Assembly: GCA_965214945.1 (NCBI GenBank) | Contig: OZ244029.1 | Coordinates: forward strand, 2,294,001-2,358,000 | Direction of reading: 5' to 3' | From: JAAXHB01 sp965214945 | GTDB lineage: Bacteria; Actinomycetota; Acidimicrobiia; Acidimicrobiales; Aldehydirespiratoraceae | Length of the DNA: 64,000 bases | In this document: in pieces, positions 53,035 to 60,850 of the stretch | How positions within the stretch are numbered: position 1 is the first letter of the stretch | Layout of the letters: every line of letters begins with the position of its first letter | Notes under the pieces: model-generated | Database searches by the model: none | Told to the model about the DNA's origin: nothing | What the model saw: only the letters and a program-made list of their open reading frames with translations | Made by a program: the position numbers and the translations under genes

Positions 53035-53310
53035 TCAGACAGTGTCCAACGCGCTCACGCCGGCCTGGAGCTCGGCGGTTATGAAGGTGGAGTGGTCGCC
53101 GAGCATGTCGCACAGACCGCGCAGGCTGGGACGGAACTCCGTCTCCCAAAGCGTCCGAAACCGGTCGGCCCGGGCGCCCTGCCAGGTAGTTCCGTCGATC
53201 CCGGCCTGGACGGCGCTGATCACCCCCTCCGCGGTCTCCTTCTGCCGAGCGAAGTTCGCTGCGAGCTGCTCCATCTGGGACTTTGACATCACAAGCATGT
53301 CACCGGCCAT
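53035..53310 (-). CDS. WXG100 family type VII secretion substrate
   Basis: The protein has 91 residues; ATG at 53310 with GAAGGGGAG upstream. Two predicted helices meet at a turn with W43-Q44-G45 (TWQGARAD), the WXG motif of EsxA/EsxB-like proteins. No C-terminal YxxxD/E is clear. It should be exported as a dimer by the ATPase encoded 107 bases downstream. Only one Esx-like gene lies here. Confidence 0.92.
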   Translation of the reverse strand: MAGDMLVMSKSQMEQLAANFARQKETAEGVISAVQAGIDGTTWQGARADRFRTLWETEFRPSLRGLCDMLGDHSTFITAELQAGVSALDTV

Positions 53311-53461
53311 CGTTGCTCCCCTTCTATATTGTGCTATATGAGCCTATCTCATACATTTTCAATATAGCCGATATGACGGCGAATACTACAAAACTAAACT
53401 AAATGCTTGTCAGCCGATCAGACTCGAGATCGGCTAGAGTACGCGCTCAGGCGTCTGAGGA
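53311..53461. promoter_or_regulatory. AT-rich upstream region of the secretion genes
   Basis: 53323-53405 is the most AT-rich intergenic stretch in this half of the window, with TATATTGTGCTATATGAG and TTTTCAATATAGCC. It likely holds the promoter for the WXG100-EssC pair and the end of the enoyl-CoA hydratase transcript. Composition differs from neighbours, hinting at acquisition. Confidence 0.45.
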
Positions 53462-54274
53462 TCAGTCTCCGACGGTCGCGGAGGAGTCCGCTACGGCACC
53501 TTTGACAGCTCTCAGCAGGTCGACCCGCGCGGCGCGCACCGATTCCTGGTGACCGGCCAGGGCCTGGAACTCCTGGCCGGAGCGGATCGCGGCCCTGCCC
53601 CCAAGCACGTCGAAAGCCCGGTGGACCATGCGCTTGTTGATCTGCGCCAGATCGGTGGCCACGCCGGCGATGCGCTTCGCCACGTCCAGCACGGCCTCCT
53701 CTAGCTCGTCGGCCGGGTAGGCCCGGTTGGCCCAGCCCATCCTGGCCGCTTCCGCGCCGCTCACGGAGTCGCCCGTGAGCATGGCCTCCATGGCGTGGCG
53801 CAAGCCCATCAGCGGCATGTGATACTGCCAGTCTGGCGGGGAGGCGATGCGCACCACCGGGTAGCCAATTTGGGCATCCTCGGCCACGTACACGAGGTCG
53901 CAGGCGGCGGCCAGCTCGGTGCCTCCGGCGTATGCGTAGCCGTGCACCTGCGCGATCACCGGCTTGGCGAGGTCCCAGATCGAGAACCAACCGTCGCTGG
54001 CCTGGCGCGTCCACTGACCGTCGCCGGGAGCGGAGGGATACGGCGGGTCGTCCATGAGCGGAGCAGCGAGGTCGTAGCCCGACGAGAAGCATGCGCCGGC
54101 GCCACGGATCACGGTGACGCGCGCGTCAGGGTCGTCGTCGAAGCGGTGGAGAACATCAAAGAGCGCAGCCCTCAGTGGCGTGGAGATGGCGTTGCGCTTC
54201 TCGGGCCGGTTGAGCGTCACACGGCGCACATGCGAGGCGGGCTCGTCCGTCAAGACCAAAGGCTCGCGGGTCAT
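53462..54274 (-). CDS. Enoyl-CoA hydratase/isomerase family protein (2)
   Basis: The protein has 270 residues from the ATG at 54274, with GGAAGGGA upstream. NRPEKRNAIS near 28, oxyanion segment GAGACFSSGYDLA near 64, then HGYAYAGGTELAAACDL near 115. A long loop (residues about 75-95) with several Pro differs from copy 1. The second half contains IGYPVVRIASPPDWQYHMPL, where the usual catalytic Glu is not evident. It probably acts on an acyl-CoA. It is the second gene of a minus-strand pair with the LLM gene. Confidence 0.9.
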   Translation of the reverse strand: MTREPLVLTDEPASHVRRVTLNRPEKRNAISTPLRAALFDVLHRFDDDPDARVTVIRGAGACFSSGYDLAAPLMDDPPYPSAPGDGQWTRQASDGWFSIWDLAKPVIAQVHGYAYAGGTELAAACDLVYVAEDAQIGYPVVRIASPPDWQYHMPLMGLRHAMEAMLTGDSVSGAEAARMGWANRAYPADELEEAVLDVAKRIAGVATDLAQINKRMVHRAFDVLGGRAAIRSGQEFQALAGHQESVRAARVDLLRAVKGAVADSSATVGD

Positions 54275-54299
54275 CGGCACTCCCTTCCGCTCACAAGTC

Positions 54300-54405
54300 T
54301 CTGCTCACAACTCCGTCGGCCGGTGATCTCGTACACCTTCCTCACCCATGTTCGTCGTGCATACCAAATGAATCTGCTCACAACTCCGTCGGCCGGTGAT
54401 CTCGT
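54300..54405. repeat. 33-bp perfect duplication of the 3' end of the LLM gene
   Basis: TCTGCTCACAACTCCGTCGG and 13 more bases at 54300-54332 recur exactly at 54373-54405. The second includes the LLM stop (54378-54380) and C-terminal codons for RDHRPTEL. Period 73. It lies in the gap between the LLM and enoyl-CoA hydratase genes. Confidence 0.95.
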
Positions 54406-55463
54406 GCGCCTGCGAGTTCGGCGGCCAGCTCGAGCACCTGGCTCTCGCGCCGCTCGCTGCCTTCGCTTGCGCTGATGCGCACGATCACGCCTGTTAGCCC
54501 TGCTGGCACGACGGCGTCCCAGCGTCTGCGTATGCGAGCTGGCGGGCCGATGAGTGAGCCGTCATCGATGTAGTCGTCGGGCACGGCGGCTATCGCCTCG
54601 CGGCGCCTGCCGGCTCGCCACAGCTCGACAATACGCGACGCCGCCTCGGGGTATCCCCGGCGGGCCATGGCATCGGCGTGGAAGTTGTGGCTCTCGCTGC
54701 CCATGCCGCCGACGTACATCGCTGTCAGCGGCTTGCGTGCCGCCACTGCGGCTGCAACGCCGGAGGTGACGCAGACGTCCACGCTGCCGAACACATCCAG
54801 GTCGCCCAAACACGGGCTGCGCCGGGCGCGTCCTGTGGCCAGCGGCGAGGCGAACGCCTCGGCCCCGGTGCGTCCGTAGCCCATCGGAAGCCATCCGTCG
54901 GCGGCTTCCGCGGCAAGAGCCACATTGCCCGGGGCGCCCGCTGCGATCCAGATCTCGATTCCTGGCGCGGGATGCAGGATCGATTTGAGCGCCTTGCCTT
55001 GCCCCAGGGCGTCGGGGCCGTCGTATGGCAGCCGGATGACCTTTCCGTCGTGTGTGACGGGATGCTCGCGGGCGATGACCTTGCGCATAACGGCGACATA
55101 GTCGCCAAGCCAGGCCGTCGGCGGGCGCCAGGCGACTCCGTGCCAGCCCTCCACCACCTGCGGGCCGCTCACGCCGAGGCCGATGATCATCCGCCCACCG
55201 CCGGCCAGCGCGTCGATGGTCATGGAGTGCATGGCCGTGGCGGCCGCTGTACGAGCCGCGATTTGCGCCACACCTGCCGCGAGCTTGATGCGAGTGGTGT
55301 GAGCCGCGAGAAAGGCCAGCGGCGAGAGCGCATCAGCGCCGTAGGCCTCAGCTGTCCACACGCTGTGATATCCGAGCCGCTCGGCGAGGCGCACCGTGCT
55401 CACCGGCACTTCGAGCGACCTCCCCCGGTACAGCTCCAGGCCGAGTCCCAGCTTCACGGCCAC
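54378..55463 (-). CDS. LLM class F420-dependent oxidoreductase (MER-like)
   Basis: The protein has 361 residues from a GTG at 55463 (55457 is possible). VKLGLGLELYRG start, then YHSVWTAEAYGADALSPLAF, GVAQIAARTAAATAMHSMTID and GRMIIGLGVSGPQVVEGWHG are hallmarks of F420-dependent luciferase-like enzymes such as MER-like oxidoreductases. The longer frame to 55556 overlaps the divergent alcohol dehydrogenase start and is unlikely. It catalyses hydride transfer from reduced F420 to an unknown substrate. Its 3' end is duplicated just downstream. Confidence 0.9.
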   Translation of the reverse strand: MAVKLGLGLELYRGRSLEVPVSTVRLAERLGYHSVWTAEAYGADALSPLAFLAAHTTRIKLAAGVAQIAARTAAATAMHSMTIDALAGGGRMIIGLGVSGPQVVEGWHGVAWRPPTAWLGDYVAVMRKVIAREHPVTHDGKVIRLPYDGPDALGQGKALKSILHPAPGIEIWIAAGAPGNVALAAEAADGWLPMGYGRTGAEAFASPLATGRARRSPCLGDLDVFGSVDVCVTSGVAAAVAARKPLTAMYVGGMGSESHNFHADAMARRGYPEAASRIVELWRAGRRREAIAAVPDDYIDDGSLIGPPARIRRRWDAVVPAGLTGVIVRISASEGSERRESQVLELAAELAGARDHRPTEL

Positions 55464-55530
55464 CACCCAGCCTCGCTCATCTCGCCACGCTAGGCGAAGC
55501 GCCGACCGGACGCGATTACCATCCCAGTCG

Positions 55531-56721
55531 GTGAAAGCTCTGCGCTTCTCGCGCAAACCGGCGCGCTACGCCGCCGCAGCAGTGGCGTCGCGGCTTCGGC
55601 CGGGCGCCGGCGCCGCCTGGGGGCCGCTGGCGCTGCGGGACGACGTCAACCCGCCTGATCTGCCGGGGGGCCGGTGGGAGCGGCTCTTTCCCCGCTTGTC
55701 GGGCATATGCGGATCCGACCTGGCAACCATCGACGGCCGAGTTGCCCGCTATTTCGAAGACTACGTCTCGATGCCGTTCACTCCCGGACACGAAATCGTC
55801 GCTGACACGGCCGACGGACGACGCGTCGTGGTGGAACCTGTGCTCGGCCATGCGGCGCGGGGTTTCGAACCGCCCTTCGAGCATGCCGCTCCCGGCGACG
55901 GCAACGACTACCGACACCTGGTGTGCGGCCACCTCAGGCCGGGCCTTCAGACGGGCTTCTGCGCGTCTGTGGGCGGCGGCTGGTCGACGGAGCTAGTGGC
56001 CCACGATTCTCAGATCCACGAAGTGCCCGAGTGGATGAGCGACGAGCAGGCCGTGATGATCGAGCCCGCAGCCTCCGGCGTTCACGCTGCGCTGCGCGCT
56101 CGCGTCCGGTCTGGCGACACCGTGGCGGTGGTGGGCGCGGGGACGATGGGGTTGGTTGCCGTCGCCGCGCTGCGTCATTTCGCCGATCCGGCGTCGATAA
56201 TCGTTGGCGGCCGCTACCCGACGCAACGCTCGCTGGCGACGGAATTCGGCGCCGACGCGGCAGTGGAGGGCGACGAACTCAAGCGGGCGGTGCGCCGTGC
56301 AGGCCGCTCGTTCGTGATCGGGGACTACCTGTCCGGCGGGGCCGACGTTGTGATCGACGCGGTGGGCTCTTCGGGCTCGCTGGCGACGGCTCTGACGGTG
56401 TGCCGGCCGCGGGGTCGTGTGGTGATGCTGGGTATGCCCGCGACGGTGACGACTGAACTCACAGGGCTCTGGCACCGTGAGACTGAGCTGGTCGGCTGCT
56501 ACGCGTACGGCACCGAAACGCGGCCCGACGGACGGCGCGCCACCAGTTTCGAGCTGGCCTTCGAGCTCGCCGGCAAGATCGCGCTGGATCGGCTGGTGTC
56601 GGCCGTGTACCCACTGAGCCGTTATCTGGACGCGTTGAGCCACGCGGCTGAGGCCGGAAGGCGGGGCGCTGTGAAGATCGCCTTCGACATGAGAGGGGAA
56701 CGCCATCGTGGCATCCGGTGA
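55531..56721 (+). CDS. Zinc-type (MDR) alcohol dehydrogenase family protein
   Basis: The protein has 396 residues from GTG 55531 (VKALRFSRKPAR). SGICGSDLATIDG and PGHEIV carry catalytic zinc-site residues, the Rossmann segment AVVGAGTMGLVAVAALR lies near 205, and VIDAVGSSGSLATAL near 275. The structural-zinc Cys cluster of typical ADHs is not seen. It would oxidise an alcohol or amino-alcohol, perhaps a product of osmolyte breakdown. The 3' end overlaps the FAD oxidoreductase gene by 14 bases, so the two form an operon. It is divergent from the LLM gene across 67 bp. Confidence 0.85.
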   Translation: MKALRFSRKPARYAAAAVASRLRPGAGAAWGPLALRDDVNPPDLPGGRWERLFPRLSGICGSDLATIDGRVARYFEDYVSMPFTPGHEIVADTADGRRVVVEPVLGHAARGFEPPFEHAAPGDGNDYRHLVCGHLRPGLQTGFCASVGGGWSTELVAHDSQIHEVPEWMSDEQAVMIEPAASGVHAALRARVRSGDTVAVVGAGTMGLVAVAALRHFADPASIIVGGRYPTQRSLATEFGADAAVEGDELKRAVRRAGRSFVIGDYLSGGADVVIDAVGSSGSLATALTVCRPRGRVVMLGMPATVTTELTGLWHRETELVGCYAYGTETRPDGRRATSFELAFELAGKIALDRLVSAVYPLSRYLDALSHAAEAGRRGAVKIAFDMRGERHRGIR

Positions 56722-58033
56722 AGCGAGGCACGGCGGCGAATTCGACGCCGTGGTCATCGGCGCCGGTGTGATCGGGGCCGCCATCGCCTTTGAACTCGGA
56801 CGGCGGGGCCGCCGCGTCCTGTGCGTCGACAAGCAGCCCGCGGCCGGCTTCGGCTCCACGGTCAACTCCTGCGCCATCGTCCGCTTTTCCTACTCCACCT
56901 ACGCGGGCGTGGCCATGGCCTATGAGGGTCTGGGCTACTGGCTCGACTGGCCCGGTTACCTGGAAGCCGGCGACGAACTCGGCCTGATCGAGTACCGCCA
57001 ATGCGGCCAGTTGATGCTGCAAGAGCCCGGCGGCCACTGGACCAAGGTGCTGCCGCACTTCGACGCAATCGGCATCGAATACCACCTGTGGCCTCTTGAC
57101 GAGCTGCGCCGACGGCTGCCGTATCTGGATCCGGGCCTGTTCGGCCCTCCCAAGCGCCCCGACAACCCGGCCTTCTGGGATGACGCGCACGGTCAGATCG
57201 AAGGAGCGATTTTCGTGCCGGAGTCCGGCTATGTGAGCGACCCGCAGCTCACCGCGCACAACCTGCAGCGCGCCGCAGAGGCCCAGGGCGCAGAGTTCAG
57301 GTTCAACACCAAAGTCTTAGCCGTCGACTCCGCCGGCGGACGGGTGGCGGGCGTGCGGCTCAGTGACGGCTCGGTCGCGGCGGCGCCGGTGGCGGTGAAC
57401 GTGGCCGGCCCGCACTCCTATGTGATTAACCAGATGGCAGGCGTCTACGATTCGATGAACATCAAGACTCGAGCTTTGCGCCACGAGGTGCACCATGCGC
57501 CCTCACCGGCGGGTTTCGACTTCGAGCAGTCCGGGTATTGCATGGTGGACGACGACAACGGCATCTACCTGCGGCCCGAAACGGGCAACCACATCCTGGT
57601 CGGCAGCGGCGACCCGATCTGCGACCCCAGGGAGTTCGTCGACCCTGACAGCTACGACACCTCCGTGAGCGAGAGCCAATGGAACGCTCAGATGCTGCGC
57701 CTCAACCGCCGATTGCCGTCCGTCGGAGTGCCGAGACAGCGCAAAGGGATAGTCGACCTGTACGACGTGAGCGACGACTGGATCCCCGTCTATGACCGCA
57801 CCGACCTGGACGGGTTCTACGTCGCGGTCGGCACGAGCGGCAACCAGTTCAAGAACGCTGGAGTCGCCGGCCATTGCATGGCCGAACTGATTGAGGCCGT
57901 CGAATCCGGTCGCGACCACGATTCCGATCCGCTCACCGTGACGGGGCGTTACACGAGCCTGGAACTGCCAATGGGCGCCTTCAGCCGTAACCGCGAGATC
58001 AATCTGAACTCGTCGATGTCAGTGCACGGCTAG
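56708..58033 (+). CDS. FAD-dependent oxidoreductase, DAO family
   Basis: The protein has 441 residues from GTG 56708, with AGAGGGGAAC upstream. FAD-binding AVVIGAGVIGAAIAFELGRRG at about 14-34 and a second segment VNVAGPHSYVIN near 230. The C-terminal GFYVAVGTSGNQFKNAG is the flavin-contacting part of D-amino acid/sarcosine oxidase-type enzymes. Typical substrates are N-methyl glycines such as dimethylglycine or sarcosine, which would fit nearby betaine uptake; this is inference. It is the second gene of a pair with the alcohol dehydrogenase. Confidence 0.88.
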   Translation: MASGEARHGGEFDAVVIGAGVIGAAIAFELGRRGRRVLCVDKQPAAGFGSTVNSCAIVRFSYSTYAGVAMAYEGLGYWLDWPGYLEAGDELGLIEYRQCGQLMLQEPGGHWTKVLPHFDAIGIEYHLWPLDELRRRLPYLDPGLFGPPKRPDNPAFWDDAHGQIEGAIFVPESGYVSDPQLTAHNLQRAAEAQGAEFRFNTKVLAVDSAGGRVAGVRLSDGSVAAAPVAVNVAGPHSYVINQMAGVYDSMNIKTRALRHEVHHAPSPAGFDFEQSGYCMVDDDNGIYLRPETGNHILVGSGDPICDPREFVDPDSYDTSVSESQWNAQMLRLNRRLPSVGVPRQRKGIVDLYDVSDDWIPVYDRTDLDGFYVAVGTSGNQFKNAGVAGHCMAELIEAVESGRDHDSDPLTVTGRYTSLELPMGAFSRNREINLNSSMSVHG

Positions 58034-58098
58034 GTCACGGCAGGTCTGCTAGATAAACGGCTGGTCGGCTACTAGGTCACGGCAGGTCTGCTAGGTAA
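58030..58098. repeat. 27-bp direct repeat at the 3' end of the DddP-like gene
   Basis: CTAGGTCACGGCAGGTCTGC and seven more bases at 58030-58056 recur at 58072-58098 with one change. The right copy contains the DddP-like stop (58091-58093). The left copy abuts the stop of the convergent FAD oxidoreductase gene (58031-58033). Confidence 0.9.
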
Positions 58099-59401
58099 GG
58101 TCGAGGCTGTAGCCGGTGAGCAGCTCGGGGCCCGTGTCGGTGATCAGGATCTGCTGCTCGAGCTTGACTCCCTCGACGCCGCCGACGGCGCCGACGAAAG
58201 CCTCCACGCACATCGTCATGCCAGACACGAGCTCTGCGTCGTATCCAGTCTCGTCCCATCTCTCGCGGACGAAGACAGACGGGTACTCGTCGCAAAGACC
58301 CACACCGTGAGAGATCACGGTGTAACAGTTGTATTCGTCCACGGGCGGATACCAGGCCCGCTCGGTGATCTCGCGAAGCGACGCACCGGGCCGGTGCAGC
58401 TCGATGTTGCGCTCGATCTGCTCCCGGGCCAGCGAGTAGACGTGCCGCTGAGCCGACGACGGCCGGACGCCTCCGCACAGCCAGGTGCGAGACATATCGA
58501 CGCACATGCCGTAGGCGCCCACCATGTCTGTGTCGAAGCCCATCAGGTCGCCAGCTTCGACCGGCCGGCTGCTGGCCTCCTGGTACCACGGGTTGGTTCT
58601 AGGTCCAGACGCCAGCAGCCGAGTCTCGATCCATTCTCCGTAACGGCACAAGTTGCCGGCCCATAGCGCGGCCCATAGCGCCATCTCGGTGACGCCGGGA
58701 TCAAAAGCGTTCCGCATGTCGTCAATGGCCCTCTCGCAGGCGTGAACAGCGCAGCGCATAGCCCGGATCTCGTCGGGCGACTTTATTAGCCGAGCTTCCT
58801 CCATCAGCGATTCTGCGTCTGCCAGCTCCAAGCCGTGGGCTTCCAGCGCCCGCAGGCCGACCGGGCTGAGAGAGTCCACGGCGAGCCTCCGCCCGCCCCG
58901 GCCGTGTTCGACCACCAGATCGGCCACTTCGCCGGCCCAGCGCGCGGCTATCTCGGAGTCTCGATGTCCGGCATAGAAGTAAAGGAAGGAGGTCGCGGGC
59001 CGGATTTCGTCAACGATCTCCGAATGAGTGCCGAGAAACTCTCCTTTGGAGAACTCGAACAGCACAACCGGGCCGTCAGAGGCCACGAAGACGTATCGGA
59101 CAGCGTTGTGCATCGTCCACAGCGACATATTGGTGGTGTCGGTGACGTAGCGGACGTGAAGCGGGTTGTAGAGCAGCGCGGCATCGCAGTGGGCGGCCCG
59201 CAGCTGCTGCCGCACCCGCTCCACGCGGTAGCGGCGCATCGCAGTCCGATCGGGAAGCTCCAACCCAGCCGCAAGCCAATCGGCCTCCAACGCGGCCCCG
59301 GGGCCGAGGGTGTGCATGTTGCGATCACCGTGGTCGAGAAGCCATGTCGGTGGCTTTGTGCGCGCTGCGCCGATCCGAGGACGATGACGCGGCCTGCCCA
59401 T
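58091..59401 (-). CDS. dddP: DddP-like DMSP lyase (M24 metallopeptidase fold)
   Basis: The protein has 436 residues from the ATG at 59401, with AAAGGGGGG upstream; an ATG at 59317 is possible. AMRRYR, TDTTNMSLWTMHNA, GEWIETRLLASGPRTNPWYQ and HGVGLCDEYP match the DddP family closely. The six metal ligands of DddP are visible: D290, D292, D302, H365, E400 and E415. DddP cleaves dimethylsulfoniopropionate to dimethyl sulfide and acrylate in the cytoplasm. Other M24 relatives (creatinase, Xaa-Pro peptidase) are less like it. ProVWX-type transporters can import DMSP. The gene name is given on sequence pattern only. Confidence 0.75.
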   Translation of the reverse strand: MGRPRHRPRIGAARTKPPTWLLDHGDRNMHTLGPGAALEADWLAAGLELPDRTAMRRYRVERVRQQLRAAHCDAALLYNPLHVRYVTDTTNMSLWTMHNAVRYVFVASDGPVVLFEFSKGEFLGTHSEIVDEIRPATSFLYFYAGHRDSEIAARWAGEVADLVVEHGRGGRRLAVDSLSPVGLRALEAHGLELADAESLMEEARLIKSPDEIRAMRCAVHACERAIDDMRNAFDPGVTEMALWAALWAGNLCRYGEWIETRLLASGPRTNPWYQEASSRPVEAGDLMGFDTDMVGAYGMCVDMSRTWLCGGVRPSSAQRHVYSLAREQIERNIELHRPGASLREITERAWYPPVDEYNCYTVISHGVGLCDEYPSVFVRERWDETGYDAELVSGMTMCVEAFVGAVGGVEGVKLEQQILITDTGPELLTGYSLDLT

Positions 59402-59503
59402 CGGCGCCCCCCTTTGCCTCGCGGGATCGTGCCTGAGGCGGGGTCGGGGCCCTGCCCTTGGCTGTTTGCGTTGTCAGGTCGACATCCGTCTGAGGACGCG
59501 AGA

Positions 59504-59530
59504 GCCGGGGGCGGGCGGCCCGCCCCCGGC
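59504..59530 (-). terminator. Perfect 12-bp stem-loop downstream of proX
   Basis: GCCGGGGGCGGG (59504-59515) pairs perfectly with CCCGCCCCCGGC (59519-59530) across CGG. It lies about 80 bases past the proX stop and before the DddP gene, so it likely ends the proVWX transcript. No T-run. Confidence 0.7.
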
Positions 59531-59554
59531 CAGTCGTCTCGAATATCTGATGAC

Positions 59555-59578
59555 CCTGCCGACTATCCAATCGGCAGG
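59555..59578 (-). terminator. 8-bp stem-loop downstream of proX
   Basis: CCTGCCGA (59555-59562) pairs with TCGGCAGG (59571-59578), loop CTATCCAA. A second hairpin 24 bases from the strong one. Confidence 0.5.
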
Positions 59579-59610
59579 CCGCTGGGTGTCAGCTCAACCG
59601 CTTGGTTGGC

Positions 59611-60753
59611 TCACCGTGTCTGATCGGACAGATCTGAGCCGGCGGCTAGCTCAGCGGCCTTGGCGGCTACGAGCCACTCGTCGACGGTGTCGCGGTTGCC
59701 CTCGATCCAGTCGGCCGCTAGCTCTGCTATGTCGGCCTCGGTGTCTTTGCCCGCTGACTGCTCCACATTGGCGAGCGACACGTCGATCACCGACATCGTC
59801 GCTACATCAAACAGCTCTGCGGCAGCCGGGTTGGCGGCCAGGAAGTCGTTGTTGGCCGTAACAAGGATGTCAGCAGCCACCCAGCCCAGCTGGCACACGC
59901 CCGCATCGGCGGCTGCAGGGCACTGGTCCGCTGGGATGTTGGCTATGCCGGGTCGCTGGTCGTGATCTTCGCCACCCTCGATCCCGGTTGGGTTGGAGTT
60001 GTCGATCACTTCCTCCACGGCCAGCCACACGACGTTGTCGCCAGGACGGAACTTGGTGATATAGGCGCTAGGCGTCCACGTGTACAGCACCGCCGGCTCG
60101 CCACGGTTCACCTTGGTCTCTGCTTCGGCGATCATGGCGTCATAGCCTGCGATGGTTTGAGTGATGTTGTCCCAGCCCGAAAACGCGATCTGGCTGGTGA
60201 TGATGTTGTCGCAAGTCCAGCTCTCCGGGCACCCGTACATCTCCGCCACGCCGTCGCCGTCGGAATCGAACAACGCCGTGATGGCAGGATCGTCGTTGAT
60301 CTGATCAAGATGTGTGATGCCGTACTCGTCGGCAACCGACTTCGTAATCAGATAGCCCTGAAGGCCGCCTGCCGGCATCAGCTCGCCTATCGGCGAGACG
60401 TGATCGCCGACCTTGGATCCGTCCGGCAACTCAGGCGCCAGCCACGAACGGTGACCCGGATACCAGCTGTTGGTCCAGAAATCTATGTCGCCTTGCGCCA
60501 TGGCCAGATACGCCAGAGACGGGCCGAGCTCCAACTCAGAAGGCTCGCTCACCTCATAGCCGAGCTCCTCCATGACCTGTTTGAAGACCTGCGCCTGGAA
60601 ATAGCCGGTAGTCCAGTCGGCGCGCGCCATCGTCACCGAGACGCCATCACCGGGCAGCCCCGTAGCATCGTCCTCGTCGTCGCCGCAGGCCGCCGCGAAC
60701 AGCGCGAACGCCGCTAGCAGCGCGAGCCACAGACTTGCGTGTCTCTTCTTCAT
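59611..60753 (-). CDS. proX: Glycine betaine/proline ABC transporter substrate-binding lipoprotein
   Basis: The protein has 380 residues; AGGAGG nine bases before the ATG at 60753. Lipoprotein signal KKRHASLWLALLAAFALFAA followed by AC (lipobox, Cys23). ARADWTTGYFQAQVF and DFWTNSWYPGHRSW fit ProX/OpuAC-type solute-binding proteins, where Trp and Tyr cage the trimethylammonium group. It captures betaines, and possibly DMSP, outside the membrane and hands them to ProW. It is the last gene of proVWX, 97 bases after proW with a likely hairpin between. Confidence 0.92.
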   Translation of the reverse strand: MKKRHASLWLALLAAFALFAAACGDDEDDATGLPGDGVSVTMARADWTTGYFQAQVFKQVMEELGYEVSEPSELELGPSLAYLAMAQGDIDFWTNSWYPGHRSWLAPELPDGSKVGDHVSPIGELMPAGGLQGYLITKSVADEYGITHLDQINDDPAITALFDSDGDGVAEMYGCPESWTCDNIITSQIAFSGWDNITQTIAGYDAMIAEAETKVNRGEPAVLYTWTPSAYITKFRPGDNVVWLAVEEVIDNSNPTGIEGGEDHDQRPGIANIPADQCPAAADAGVCQLGWVAADILVTANNDFLAANPAAAELFDVATMSVIDVSLANVEQSAGKDTEADIAELAADWIEGNRDTVDEWLVAAKAAELAAGSDLSDQTR

Positions 60754-60801
60754 ATGGATAATCCCTCCTGGGGTTTGGCTTGATCGATTGAAACGGCGCC
60801 G

Positions 60802-60836
60802 TAAGCGACATGTTCACGGCTTGTTGTTGGCGCTTA
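60802..60836 (-). other. Possible intercistronic hairpin between proW and proX
   Basis: TAAGCGACA (60802-60810) can pair with TGT plus CGCTTA (ending 60836), with a bulge. It may stabilise proX mRNA, since binding proteins are needed in excess. Judged by eye. Confidence 0.35.
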
Positions 60837-60850
60837 GAGGCGGCGGCTCA

